A stretch of DNA of 64,000 nt from Filobasidium wieringae (lineage: Eukaryota; Basidiomycota; Tremellomycetes; Filobasidiales; Filobasidiaceae). The notes below the pieces were generated by a model. The model was not told the origin of the DNA. It did no database searches and saw nothing but the letters and a program-made list of their open reading frames with translations. The stretch covers positions 1 through 64,000 of the forward strand of contig BCIV01000020.1 in NCBI GenBank assembly GCA_001600055.1, given 5' to 3'. A program made the position numbers and the translations under genes. Below, piece by piece: positions 1-12,095 of this stretch. Numbering within the stretch: position 1 is the first letter of the stretch; the number at the start of each line of letters is the position of its first letter.

Positions 1-119
1 CGTGAGGAAACAGGAGGAAGTAGTGTACAAGGTGCACGACTCGTTTGAATGGCTAGGAATCGAATACACCTTGTAACTAGACACTCTCTACTGTATTACA
101 CCACGTTCTAACCCCTAAG
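1..119 (+). mobile_element. 3' end of a telomere-linked non-LTR retrotransposon (copy 1)
   Basis: The first 119 bases match positions 29598-29716, the last coding codon, stop and 3' UTR of the retrotransposon copy further right, with only two differences by eye. Both copies end in TAACCCCTAAG, which resembles a fungal telomere repeat (CCCCTAA), and then diverge completely. The rest of the element lies outside the window. The element reads toward the chromosome interior, as expected if it sat in the left-hand telomere repeats. A contig starting inside a repeat at a chromosome end would look like this, but the chromosome-end reading is inference. Confidence 0.85.
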
Positions 120-3025
120 GTCATAACTAGCATGGCGGAGTCCAGCCAGAACAACGTTGTTGTGCACGTCGAAAAGGACTGGACAGCAAACTCTCTGTCA
201 GCGAATTGTTGACGAAGGTATCGAAGGGCGTTCCCGGATCTGCGTTCTGGGAAGTCAGGGACTCCACAACTCACGCTTTTCTGGGCCTATCACACCATGA
301 TTCATGACGGATGTCCCCATGTGCGGTATGTAGATAATGCAACGCCAGAAGTGACTGGCTAAGGATCCTAAGGATGATACCTTCCGACGTCAGGAGGCTG
401 TTGATTCGATGGATTGCGTGTCAGCCATCCACCTGGAACAGGACTTAGGGGGGCTCGATAAAATTGGTACAACACAAGAGGAGCGGTATCTTCGGTGCGA
501 GTGAGGTGAAGACAAAGACGTACTCATGTACCTAATGCCACCTGATTCTGTCTCTCAAGCTGCCTCCGACGCAACATCGAACCAGAACTTCCGGCGTCGG
601 TCTTGCGGTCTGTCCTGCATATGCCACTATGTGGGGATTGTTCAAGGTCGCCAGTATCCAAGCTTCTTGTCTGAGCTTTGCTGGATTCATCCGAATAGTG
701 TCTCGCTTGGGCGTCTTGAAAATGGCTAGCTAAGTTGGAGCAATGGAACAGGCATGGTAGTGATGAGGGAGGGCAAGGATGTAGTCAGCAGGGAGCAAAC
801 AAGGTGTACAGACGAAGTCAGCTTAGGACTCCTACTAAACTCACGTTGTTTTGATCGATCTCCATACGCTTCCCAACAACAGTGACATGATTATTTGAGA
901 CAGAGCCTAATGAGTACGCCCATTCGTAAGTAGCTTGATTCAGAGTCATCTTATCGTTTGTGGCCTATGTCCACCGGTCGACAGCTGGAAAGACAGGGCG
1001 TGTTTTAACAAGTAGACATTCGATCAACGTTTACTATAGACTTGCTCTTGATGCAGCTCGGATTGCAAGCCAGGAACTTCTACGACGGCTGTAGGTCTTG
1101 CGTGTAGGTCCTGCAACCGTCGTACCAAGGTGGACGTGTTAAGCGAAAAGTCGACTGCACGGCTCCTTCAATCGTGAGCAGACTGTCCGGAACCTCTCGA
1201 TGAGCATCTTGTATGCTTTTCCGACTTTTTCCTAGGGAAAAGAATCGGTGTCTTGCCATTTGGTTGTGTTGCACATCCATCCATTCTTGCCATCAGTCCT
1301 TCCGAGGCTCCGTCCATGCTCTCTTAGGCTCCCCGAGGGAGCGAACGATTGGAGGAGGACGAATTTCAGGTTGAACAAAAGATTTGAGCGAGGTTTAGGT
1401 TTGATTTGTTCGGCTCGGTTCCAATCTTATCCCCGATTCGATTCCCCGCTGTTTAGGGTTGATAAGATCTAGAAGCTTGAAACTGGCGTTTTATGAAAAG
1501 GTCGGAATGCAGCGAATTTCCTGGCGTTCTGAGCTTTGTAGCACAATCAGGGGAGCGACTCACTCTTGCATTTGGTTTCGAGCCTCAAATAAGTGGGGAG
1601 GTGGACGAGACCAGGCCGATATGGTATGGAAGACTCTGTCCCTATCTTCGGGCTGGAGACCAGGCGAATGAGAAGACACTCTGTCTTCTTCGGCATGTAT
1701 CAGCAGAGCAGAGGGTAGCCGATATCCTATAGCTTCTCTTTTTGAGATCGATCATCATTTCATCTCATAGCTCATCACCCCCCTCTAGTCCATACAAGCT
1801 GTGAAATGTTGCAATCGGGTGCAAGTCCTCCTATCATCCCGTTACATATCCGATAGATCACGTCAGCACGAATGAAGTATAGCGCTAGCCCGTGGTCCCA
1901 TATCTTACGAGCTATTGATCAACCGCACCTATCTCATCTGGATGTATCGAACATCCATTATTTCATCAATTCCACCAAGGCTGTCGATGTCTTTGTATGT
2001 CGCTGCGGTATGCCTTTGTACTGATGGGTAATTGCTAACGTTGACCCGAAGTGGACCCGATGAGTTCGATCGTTATGCTCAATTCGAGAAGCGTGATTGC
2101 CTACACGTTACCTGGCATGTCAGCTAGATGGTGACCATGAGGGAACAGAGTTGAGCGGGTTTAAGCGCTAGTTCTCATGAGCCGACTTGATCATCGAGAT
2201 GAAAAGGCTGACGAACGCAGTCGATGACGCCAATAGTGACAATAGTGTACCCGTTAGACTAAGGTACGAGCACCCCTCAGCGGCCGTGACGCCATGCTCA
2301 GTATGCGTGTCGATTGTGCTTCAGCGGATCGATGCCGTTGACCGGACATAGTTCACACGGGATCTCGCACAACAGAAACAATTGATGATTCCGCCGCACA
2401 AGACCAGATAATTTGATTAGGCTACTGCTTTACACGTTAACACATTGTTGCCTTTAACGACGACGAGAGCTTTCACGTCAAATGTGGACATCTCGATTGG
2501 CGACACGTCAGAGGCTAGACGTCAGACGTATAGAAACATCCACCTGTGCAAGCAAAAAGCTCTGCTGCGCGGAACAGGACGGAACACCATTTGGTCCCGG
2601 GAAGACTTCTTTCCTATGAAAATCGCGCAAATCCGCTCAGAGCGAAAAGAAGAAGGGAAAACAACCCGTCTCAATTCCGTGTTTGGTTCCGAAATTGCTC
2701 GCCACAGACCTCGTCGAACTGGGTGTCTGCAGTCGCCGTCTTGTTTTGCTGATGTCAAAGGCAGACGGTAACGTGTATATATGTAGAGGGCGAGCGGCGT
2801 GATCAAGAGATCGTCCGGCACAAGTATACCTTTGTTGAGACTCTGTAGATCACGTCGCGATTCCCACGTAGAACCCTAACACAAATTGAGTCATGCACGA
2901 ACTTCCAAACGAAAGCGATACTCCACCTTCGTGAGCTTACAGGTCCTCTCACCTCGGGCTTTGACCGCCAGCTGATCTCCAAATCTCCCAGCCCGTACTC
3001 TCAAAGTCTACCAAGCACCCTCACA
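120..3025. other. Gene-free subtelomere-like stretch and upstream region of the P-type ATPase
   Basis: No recognisable protein, RNA or repeat family was found in these 2.9 kb. Open frames are short and have no protein-like composition. The half-site ATTCCGT occurs at 2674-2680, about 350 bp upstream of the ATPase start; it recurs in the ACR2/ACR3 and ArsH upstream regions. Confidence 0.6.
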
Positions 3026-6000
3026 ATGTCAAACACAGTTTTGGCTCCAGTCGACGGGTCGAATGTGATGTCGGCTTGGGGTCCGATGGTAGGGCCGATC
3101 GGGTCGGCTAAAGACACGGTCCCTTCACCTAATCAACCAACTCCGTCGACTGCTTCTGCGGCCAAGAGTCCTGGAAGCTGCTGCCCACAACGACTACAGA
3201 ACACTGCCGCAACTATCTCGTCTTGTCAATCTTTTAAAGCCGGAGAGCAGAAAGGATGTTGCGGGGATGCGAAAAAGGTCGATCAAGCGATTGTTTCGCC
3301 TTTAATCACAAACAGCATGATTGCGCAGCCGAAGGGTTGTTGCACTTCGAAATCCGTCGTGCAAGGCGCAAGTTCTTTCGTTCAACCAGTTGAAGAGGTC
3401 GGATGCTGTTTTGGGTTGTCAAACCCGATCAACAAGGACGTACCATCCAGAGTTGAGTTAGCCAAGATGGAAGGCCGCTGTGGATCATCACCACCGGCAA
3501 ATCGAGCTGTAGCTTCCCCCATTTGGACGGCTTCCATAGCCAAAGAATATTGTGGCGTTTCCGAACTGGCGAACAGGGAAGCTGTTTTGTCTCCTGAGCC
3601 GGTCGCCACACCCAAACAATGTTGTAACTCCTCGAAGTCGAAACAGGCGGTCAATGAGATCGCTTCGCCATCAGCCGAGGGGGAAAGTTGCTGTGAGCCC
3701 TCCGAGGCAAGCGAACAGGCTATAGAAGTTTATATCCCTCAATCAGCGGTCAAAAGGGAAGCCTGCTGTGACATGGAAGAAAGCTGCGACACCACCGCTT
3801 TCGATTCCGCTGCGCACATGCCCGTAAACGCTAAGGGAGGATGTCGTAATGATCGCTCCTTGGACACTTCTGCCCACGTGCTCTCCATCAAGTCGGACGG
3901 ACGCAGGTCGATGGAGCACGATCCAAAGCTCGGTAAGTATCACTTCCAGATCGAACTCATTCTGGTAGCAGCATGAACTATAAACTAAAGTCACTTGCGT
4001 ATAATTGATAGCGCTGGCAGGTGTGGAGGGCGACGACGAGATTTGTCCTTGTTGCGTTACAGCTGCCGTCAAAGGTGAGCCCTCAGAGCACTGATGTTAA
4101 CGCACAACCTCGATCAAAAAAAGGGCTGATCCACATGTCGCCATTGACCTGCCTTTTCAGCCCTTGTCTCTGGTCAGACGCTGCAGGAGATGAATGACCT
4201 GGCTGTCCGAGGCTCAAAGGCCATCCGACGTTGCTGCCGCATATTCGAAAAAAATTGCGAGAAGCTCGCTTGCTGCCTTCCTGTTTCGAGGAATCGACAG
4301 CGGTCTCAAGTAGGACCAGAGCTGGGTACGTTGATCGAAAAGCCTGAATCTCATCGGATCCCGGCTGCAAAACCCAGTAATACCAAATTACTGCCTGAAG
4401 ATCTCGGCAAGGCCGGCGACCGATTTCAGCGGTCCGTCTTTCAAGTCCAAGGCATGGATTGTGCCTCGTGTACGATCAAGGTCGTACACGCCGTTTCCAA
4501 GCTAGAATCAACCCAATCTATCGAGGTGGATTACTTTGCCTCTCGCCTGGCCTTAGATCATGATCCTCACCGAGTCGACTCGGCGACTGTTGCCAATTTC
4601 GTTTCCCGGGCGACGGGTTTTAAGGTTATTCCTTATCTCGAAGATGTCGATCCAGCGTCTTGCCGAATGTCGCTGCCGATCAAGACAGAGAAGCCGTTCA
4701 GTCAGGACCATATCGACAAATATACGGTCGTGAGCAAGAAGCAATACCACCAAATCATGTTCAATCCGAAAGTCTACCCACCGAGGTCCGTTCTCAACGA
4801 CCTCGAGCCATTCGGGACAACCTTGATGTCTCGGGATCAAGCTGACGATCGTAGATTACTGGCTAAACGATCTTATTACCTCTCACTATTGCGATCCCTT
4901 GCTTGCTTGGTGCTGGTAATTCCCGCTTTGGTCATGACTTGGGGATCACCGGATCTTTCTTTTGAGATCCGACACGGAATCGCCTTGGCGACCGGCTCAA
5001 TCATCGTCCTATTATCATCGTCGATCTGGCTTGGATCTATCAAATCGCTCGTATACTTAAGGCACGCCGACGTACAGCTCTTGGTCGCCGTCAGTACCAT
5101 TACTGCCTACATCTTCTCCGTTGTGGCTTTCGGTCTAGGAATCGCAGGCTTCGATTTTGAGGAGCCGTTTTTCGAAACTCCCGCCTTACTTCTCACGCTT
5201 GTGCATGTTGGAGGAACCGTGCAGGCCTACGCTCGGCAGACCGTGACACAAGCAGCTGCATCGCTGCAAACGATGCAGCCCAGCGAGGCACTATTGCTCG
5301 ATGGCGAAAAGCCTACCTCTGGTATCAATCACGATCAGCACCAACTGATTGACACGCGGCTCTTGGGTTACGGTGACGTTATACAAGTCGAGACGAACGG
5401 TGTGATTGCTGCGGATGGCATCCTGGTCGACAATGAAGGCACGATAGACGAATCTTGCATGACCGGCGAAAGTGTCCCTGTCACTAAGAGTGTCGGCAGT
5501 TTGGTCGTCGCCGGTTGCGTAAATGTGGGAGCTCCGCTTCATATCCACGTCAGCCGCCTCGTGCACGAGAATACCGCCGCAAAGATGGCCGATCTCGTCA
5601 ATCAGGCCCATGCGACTCGACTACCGCTTCAAGATGCTGCCGATCGAATTGCGGCGATCATATTGCCTTGTACGTTGTTTGTAGCTGCCATCTCGTTCCT
5701 AGTTTGGAGCCTGGTATCCCGTTTTGTTCGAGACGAGACCTCAACCGGTGCGGGCATACTAGGTCTAACCTACGCTATCGCTGTGGTTGCTGTGGCGTGT
5801 CCGTGTGCACTAGTGCTGGTGGTGAGTAACTGAGTCTGTATATTTCTCAACCTGGCGATTTTCATCCCCTTCATCTTGTAGTCCCCTATGGTCATTGCCA
5901 TGGTTGTCAACATCGGCCTCGGTATGGGCATTATCTTCAAGTCAACTGCCGCCCTGTGGTCTTTCCACGACATGGATGTCTTTGCGTTCGACAAGACCGG

Positions 6001-6946
6001 AACTTTGACAGAAGGCAAGATGCGTGTCCTAGAAGCAAACCTGTTGGACCCACAAGTCCTGCCCTTGATCGCAACCTTAGTGGCGGATCAGAATCATCCG
6101 ATCTCGAAAGCCATCTCTGCTCATATCGGCTGCGCGCCCGACGTTCTCAAGCACATCAAGCAGGGGCTTTCTGAGCCTGTGGTCCATCCCGGCAAGGGGT
6201 TGGAGTCTAGCTTTGCTGGCTTTACGCTCCTCGGAGGCAGTGCCGAATACGCTCAAGCGGAACTTGTGCCCGATCAGAAGGGAGAGGCTGCTTCAAGCGT
6301 CTTCTATGTCACTTTCGGAGGTTTGACAGTGGCTCGCTTTGCTCTGCAGGACATGGAGCGCCCTGATGCCAAGGAGTTGATTCGTTTGTTGCAGACGGCT
6401 GGCAAACGGGTTGTTATGATCAGTGGCGATATATCGGGTCCGGTGGAGCGACTAGCGACGAGTATCGGTCTCGCGCCCTCCGACGTGAACAGTCGCTGCA
6501 GTCCAGCTGGGAAGCTTGACATTATCCGAGAGCTGCAGACATCAGGTGCACGGATCTGTTATGTTGGTGACGGTGCCAATGATGCAGCTGCTCTAGCTGC
6601 GGCTGATGTCAGCATCGCCATTGGAGGAGGTGCTGACTTGGCGCAGGCCGCAGCCGACATCACTATAGCCGGGGATCGGCGCCTCAAAGATTCGATCATG
6701 TTAGCTTTGGCTCTCGCTCGACTTGCGCGTTGGCATATCAAGGCTGGATTTGTGTGGTCCATCATCTATAACATCTTCGCGGTCTTGCTGGCTTCTGGCG
6801 CCTTTGTCAAATTCAGAATTGCTCCTCAATGGGCCGGACTGGGGGAACTCGCTAGCCTGTTGCCAATTTTTGCTCTCGCATTTGGCACCAGGATCACTTG
6901 GAATATCCTGCTGAGGAGGGCGGTAACCAAGGGTCGCGGAGAGTGA
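3026..6946 (+). CDS. P1B-type heavy-metal ATPase, Pca1-like, with tandem Cys-rich N-terminus
   Basis: An integral-membrane pump expected to export a soft heavy metal by ATP hydrolysis. Exons 3026-3932, 4012-4074, 4161-5821 and 5882-6946 join in frame to 1231 residues, close to yeast Pca1 in length. Residues about 45-300 form roughly ten degenerate units of 23-27 residues, each carrying CC or a single Cys. Further Cys follow (CPCC in exon 2, RCC and ACC in exon 3). An HMA domain carries GMDCASC at about 421. Core motifs are TGES (about 758), membrane CPC (870-872), DKTGT with the phosphorylated Asp (about 914), the nucleotide-domain HP (in NHPIS) and GDGAND (about 1106). Exons 3 and 4 meet just after CPC. 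The C-terminal membrane segments have YN but not the MxxSS signature of Cu(I) pumps, which favours a Cd/Pca1-type pump over Ccc2; substrate is inferred. The neighbours are arsenic-resistance genes. Confidence 0.93.
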
Positions 6947-8635
6947 AGTATCCGATCGATCTTTCAGCATTCCGGTTTGTGAACCCTGTCACAGGTCGAG
7001 CAGCATACAAAAACGGAGGAAAGGCGTGGGAAGGGCAATTCGGTCCTTGATGCTCACTCATCGATCATATTTACCGTCTAAATGCTCCCACACTTGTTGT
7101 TAATCGTGCTCGTGCCCTCATAGGATGTCCAAGCTCCGTCGCTACTCGTTCTTGGACATCTCGTTCAGACCCTTGTCGGATTTGGTACTACATACGGCAA
7201 TCCTCTTTCCGAAGCTCTGAATATGACTTACAGATATCAGTACCAGTAATGTACTAGTACACAATGGCCTAAGTGATCCCGAGACTAAGGAGGAGTCCTA
7301 GTTACGAACCCGCGCGCCAGGGTTGTAAGTCCCGGTTAGGACCCAGAGGTTCAGCAGTGGGACGATGTGTCTTGCTGTGCAATGGTCCGTTTGAGGATCG
7401 TCCAACGGCCTTTACTGCGATATACCAACCATGTAGCTTAGGACTTAGCTAGTTGATCATCTCAGTGAGAAAGATTAAGCATGGTGATCTCGACAAATAG
7501 ATAGATGACTTGTCGGTATGGAAGCCGAAGCCGAGATTTACAGACCCACAAGTTCTCGTACCTCGCTTGCTAACGGAACAGTCTGACTAGTTAGAACCAG
7601 CCAAAATAGGCGGCTCTCATAGCCTGAGGTACTCAAGCGCTCTTGAGGTGACAGAAAAATTGGGTTCTGTCCTCGGATGAGCAAAAGAGCACGTTGATTA
7701 GACTACCACACCGCTCCCGATGGGCTATCTAATGGCTTCCTCAAGCGTAGTGGCTATGAGGCGCCGTAGCGGGCGGAATAAGTCTCGAGTTGATTCTTAC
7801 GAGCTGTGCTAGTCATGAGAGTGCACTTGCCACGTAACTCGATGACATGGTCTGGCTCTCACGCAACAGAAGCACAAGGCGATGCTCGGCCATTTCAGGT
7901 GGATATATGAGTTGATTACCACTATATACTTTTCATGACGATGCGATCACAAGGTGATCTTGTCGGAAGGGGGATGAAAAGGGGTGATATACATATTGGT
8001 TAGAACGATAGGAATGTCTCGATTATTTGTACACCCACTCCTTGATTACCATTTCCGTCCAACAGTGGGCGTGTTCGGCAGTGAGTCAAGTTCTGATCGT
8101 CTTGTCATTGCCCGGGGAATATTCTGCTATGACGTCATCAATCAGCTGGCCAAAGGTGTGTGCCAAAGGCATAGTATTGCTCCTCAAATAATGGCATTGG
8201 GGCAACAAATTGACAAAACAGCTCGAAACTCTTAGGCCTTGCTGCCGTCATCGAAGCTTAAGATTGGGCGGCAAATATTGCTGTTTACATACTCATCTCA
8301 GCTTTGGAGCCTTTATTCCCTGTGATTTAACGGCTGCTGTCTGTGTGCCCAGAAGAAGACTTCCGAGCAAATTTTGCGCGGGCGGGAAGTGTTATAGTGC
8401 AGTTAGGCGGGATGACAAGGATGATACCGTCGAAAGAAAACGCGTAAAGTCGACAGGGTGGAATGCTCCGCTGATTGCGCTTTAACCCAAAAGCCAAAAG
8501 AATTGTAGACTCGATGAAAGCCTAGCTAATTACAAAACGCCACATTCAAACTTATGAAATATCATCAGTCTTGAACCAGCCAGTACTTGAATACCTGTCA
8601 TACGTTTTAGGCCACATCGACCAAATCAACCTCGC
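6947..8635. other. Intergenic region between the converging ATPase and ACR3 genes
   Basis: About 1.7 kb lies between the convergent 3' ends of the ATPase and ACR3. No coding pattern, RNA gene or repeat family was recognised. Short open frames near 7984-8485 have no recognisable similarity. Confidence 0.6.
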
Positions 8636-10434
8636 TCAAACCTCTCGGTGATCCTGAAGATCTTCCTTTTCCAGTCGTTCACCCCAGTTAAGACGCTTTT
8701 CGAAAACGAGCGCAACATAGCTCAATGCGAGCAGCACAGGAACTTCGACTAACGGACCGATGGTCGCTGCCAGCGCTTGATCGGAATCGATTCCGTAGAC
8801 CGCAATACACACGGCGATGGCCAATTCGAAGCTGCGGGTACGTTAGCAACCATGGTTAGGTCAGGTGAATGTTCGCCAGCATGTCGGCAAAAGACGCAGG
8901 AGCTTACTTATTAGAACCTGCCGTGAAGGACTGAACGACGGCCATCTTGTACCCATACTTCTTTGATCCTTCTCTCCTCGAAGTCAAGTAATAGACGAGG
9001 AAAAACGTCCCCGCCCACATGATGACAAAGTAAAGACACATTGGAACGAAAACCCGGAAGACGGAGCCTATATTGTCGAGGATCCGATTGGCTTGCTGGG
9101 CAAAGATGAGAATGATGCTACAACAGACGGTGAAAGGGCTCGTCAGTCCATCGTCATGCTAGTCTGATTGTCTGGGCATCTTCTCACGTATAAAGTAACC
9201 CGAGTAACGCCAAAGGCCCGAAATAGGGTAAAAACCTATTCTCAAACCTTTGTTTGCCCATAGCCCAGATTCCTAAGAACCTGGTGACCACGCCAGCAGC
9301 TAAAGGAATTCCCAGATAGATGCAGACCGCAATCGCCGTGTGCGAGTAATCCAGCTCCAACGACTTCTCTCCGGAGATCACATTGACGAACAACAGGGAC
9401 ATAGGTGAGTAGAGGACAATTTGGAGCAACGAGTTGATGATGACAAGGACGGCGCAGTAGTCGACGTCCCCGTGGGCAAGTTGGTTCCAGATCATGACCA
9501 TAGCGATACATCGAGCAAGACCGACCATGATGACGCCCGTGCGATAGGTCGGCAGGTCGGGAAGCGTGGCCCAGGCGATGCCGAGCATGACCTGAGGCAC
9601 AGGGCGGGTACCGCTGATCAGAACAGATTACATCTATACAGTGAAGGGGAAAGCGATACTCACGAAGGGTCCAATGATCCAATTCAAGATGAGGGACAGA
9701 ACGACCTGTCTCCAAATATGAACCGTCCGGAAAAGAGCAGGTAACCTCTCGTACTGAACTGCTCAGACATCATCCGACCCAAACACGTGTGAGCGAGATA
9801 TCTTGGAGGCTATAACTGTGTGGGGGTTCAGTTTTAGTTTACCTTTAGTCAAAATCGGCCACATCATGACGAGCAATCCGACAACGATGGCTGCAAACGC
9901 AAGGAAGTACGAAGCCGGTAAGCTACCGGTAGGAAGGCTTGTAAGCTGAAGCAGATGCTCACGAACGGAGACACCTTCTAAAGTCGCACTTGTGAGGACG
10001 CTCTCAACATTGTCTGCGAATTTGCCTATCCGAGATCACGATCAAGTTTAGTCATGCTCAAGGTGAGCCGAAGCGGCCATGCTCGCAGAACTGACCGATG
10101 ATGACGCCCAGAATCATAGCTAGCAAGACAAGCGGGGCCAAGAACCGATCCAGCCATCCAAGTCCCATCAATAATTTAGCTGCGGAAAACGACAAGGTCA
10201 GTTCCAGCCAGCTCTTCCGGGGCATCGAGCGACGGCACGCAGAACGCTTGACTTGCTTTCTGGCCGTACCGGTAGCGAGGCATTCTGTGGGGTAGTCGTA
10301 TCCACCTGATCGCCCCTTGCAACCTGCTGCTTATCCGGGTTCAGCTCTGCCTCGTTAGTCGTCGGTTCCTGAGCTGGTCGTTTTTCGGATAAGTTCGAGT
10401 GGGTGTCTAAATCAAGAGGCCGGCGGCACGACAT
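8636..10434 (-). CDS. ACR3: Arsenite efflux transporter Acr3 (Arr3)
   Basis: A plasma-membrane arsenite exporter of the BASS/ACR3 family. Seven exons (10434-10239, 10179-10096, 10025-9843, 9758-9664, 9591-9188, 9117-8908, 8831-8636) join in frame to 455 residues; yeast Acr3 is 404. The first donor (at 10238) is the least certain. Family motifs run in order: WLDRFLAPLVLLAMILG in TM1, LLVMMWPILTKVQYE, NWIIGPF, AWATLPDLPTYRTG, GLARCIAMV with the functionally essential Cys (about 214), and FTAGSNNFELAIAV with the conserved Glu (about 393), which spans the last splice junction. About 65 polar residues precede TM1. The gene is divergent from the ACR2-type reductase, as in the yeast ARR2/ARR3 pair, and no stops or frameshifts were seen. 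Confidence 0.95.
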
Positions 10435-11020
10435 CGTAGGTGAATAGCTCGACTCTCAATCAATGTTTTGGCTAGATCAGATGCAGCCTCACTGTTACCC
10501 CTCTTGTTAGGGGGTCAAGTCAAGCGGCAACTCTTAGTCGATCGTATATATGCCTCAAATTCCTGATTGCCAAGAAACTTTGCGCGGATAATTCCCGAAG
10601 GCGAGGCGGAAAGATCGATCAAACGGAGCGACGGAAAGACGATTCGCTCAATGTAACGCGATCTCTCAGTCTGCAAGCTCCCAGGCAGTCTGATTTCGCG
10701 CCGCGACCGGCTTGCCTATCGCCCACGTGTACGGAAATTCCGTACTAGCACGGATAGGAAGGTCAATTGAGACACGTGTACAGGGAACACATCCTGCACA
10801 ATTCCGTGTCACGTATACGGAATCTTTCGCTTGCGAGATTCAGCTAGGCCGATCAGTTGGGAATTCGATTGGAAAATGTGCTTCCGGATACCGTCCGCAT
10901 GATCGTATATATGAAGCGAAACCGTTATGCCTTGATATCGACTGACATCGCTCTACTTGCAAGTGCACAGTGCGAACTTCATGCATGCCATCATTTCCCA
11001 GACGTATCAGTACATTATCC
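10435..11020. promoter_or_regulatory. Shared divergent ACR3/ACR2 promoter region
   Basis: 586 bp separate the two divergent start codons. Three copies of a CACGT(G/A)TAC motif occur at 10724-10732, 10773-10781 and 10810-10818; the first two contain a full CACGTG E-box. They overlap or flank the ATTCCGT inverted repeats listed separately. The layout suggests joint control of arsenate reduction and arsenite export, which is inference. Confidence 0.6.
10729..10823. promoter_or_regulatory. Two inverted repeats of the half-site ATTCCGT
   Basis: Positions 10729-10745 read GTACGGAAATTCCGTAC, a perfect palindrome of 8-base arms around one central base. A second pair places ATTCCGT at 10801-10807 and its reverse complement ACGGAAT at 10817-10823, nine bases apart. 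Four half-sites in under 100 bp make chance unlikely. They resemble a dimeric regulator site, but the regulator is unknown. Confidence 0.5.
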
Positions 11021-11619
11021 ATGGTCACCCCTCCCTGGCATGTCAAACTACCTGCCCCTCGAGCCGAACCCTTACAGTTGGGCGTCTCCGATCTCTATGC
11101 GTCTATGGCTGAGCCCAATCGACGGGCCGGGGTGGACTATCTGATCGTTGATGTTCGGAGAGCCGATATGGACGTGAGTCTAGGGGAAACCCCGAAACTC
11201 AAGGAACATGAAGTTTGTGATAGGATTGCGCCTTTCTAATTGAATCGACCGCTACAGGAACCCGAAGGCAAGATGATGATCCCCGGCGCGATCAATCTCC
11301 CCGCCCAGACATTCCACCAAACGCTCCCCAGCCTCCTTCCCATCCTCTCACAGTTAGTTCAAATCCCTCGACACGCCGCAAACCCGAACGAAGTCAATTC
11401 TGACCTCAAGCCTCTTTGCAACGCTTCGTTTTGCCTCGCAGGATTCCTCAAATCGTGTTTCACTGTTCTTCCTCCACAGGTCGTGGGCCACGATGTGCAG
11501 GCTGGTACCAGGACGCAATCGACGATAACAAAATCTCGACGGGCTCCAAGGCATACGTGTTGACCGGGGGGATTAAATCTTGGATCGAGGCGTATCCGGA
11601 CGAAATACAGTCGTTGTAG
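11021..11619 (+). CDS. ACR2: Rhodanese-fold arsenate reductase, Acr2/Arr2-like
   Basis: A cytosolic reductase expected to turn arsenate into arsenite for export by the adjacent Acr3. Exons 11021-11173, 11258-11352 and 11442-11619 join in frame to 141 residues, the usual size of single-domain Acr2/Cdc25-type rhodaneses (yeast Acr2 is 130). VDYLIVDVRRADMD near residue 45 is the rhodanese IDVR motif. FHCSSSTGRGPRCAGW holds the active-site loop HCX5R, with Cys91 and Arg97 just after the last splice junction. The C-terminal YVLTGGIKSW is typical of the fold. ATG 11021 was chosen because it begins a short natural N-terminus; upstream in-frame ATGs add no recognisable domain. A Cdc25-like phosphatase role is possible from sequence alone, but position beside ACR3 and ArsH favours arsenate reductase. 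Confidence 0.87.
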
Positions 11620-11689
11620 AGAGTTCCAGTACCCGGGCACGGACCAGCGTAAAATGCAAATTAAACGAAAGATTGGGCTCGATGATCTG

Positions 11690-12095
11690 CGAGACGTATG
11701 AAGACAAGTATGTGAGCTGGATCATCAATGGACTCCTCGAACGATGCGTCAGGGAACAGAGAAGGAGGAGATGGAGGGACATTCTGGTCCTGGAAAATGG
11801 GGCATCTGCACACTCGTGCAAACAGGCATAGCAAGCTCGAAAAAATCTGGACATCGGGAATCTCATTCATCCTCCCTCTTCTCCTGACTTGAATCCACTC
11901 GAAATTGCCTGGTACCTACTGAAGATGAAGCTCAGCCAGCGTCCTGTCACGGCTACCATCTTGGATCAACTGTGGGAGCAGGTGCAAGAGTGCTGGAGGG
12001 ATATCCCCTTTGAGTTCATCAACCGGCTCATAGAAGGGATGGACAATTGGTTGGAGGCTGTCAAGCAGGCAAACGGGGGTTCGACGTCGTACTAA
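11690..12095 (+). pseudogene. Broken C-terminal part of a Tc1/mariner-type transposase
   Basis: The DDE catalytic end of a Tc1/IS630-type transposase is recognisable but broken. LVLENGASAHS, around 11788-11818, corresponds to the second catalytic block, with the usual Asp not evident. After a stop the reading continues in another frame with SPDLNPLEIAWYLLKMKL (about 11878-11931), the third-Asp block of the family, and ends at the stop at 12095. No N-terminal part or intact terminal repeats are visible here. It lies about 70 bp after ACR2 and separates it from ArsH. Confidence 0.8.

Noticed and set aside
3382..3654. Minus-strand open frame of 90 codons inside the ATPase gene
   Set aside because: It mirrors the Cys-rich coding repeat on the + strand and has no independent motif.
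7300..7360. Possible tRNA-like sequence around GAACCCGCGCGCCAGG
   Set aside because: No cloverleaf could be completed and no B-box matched.
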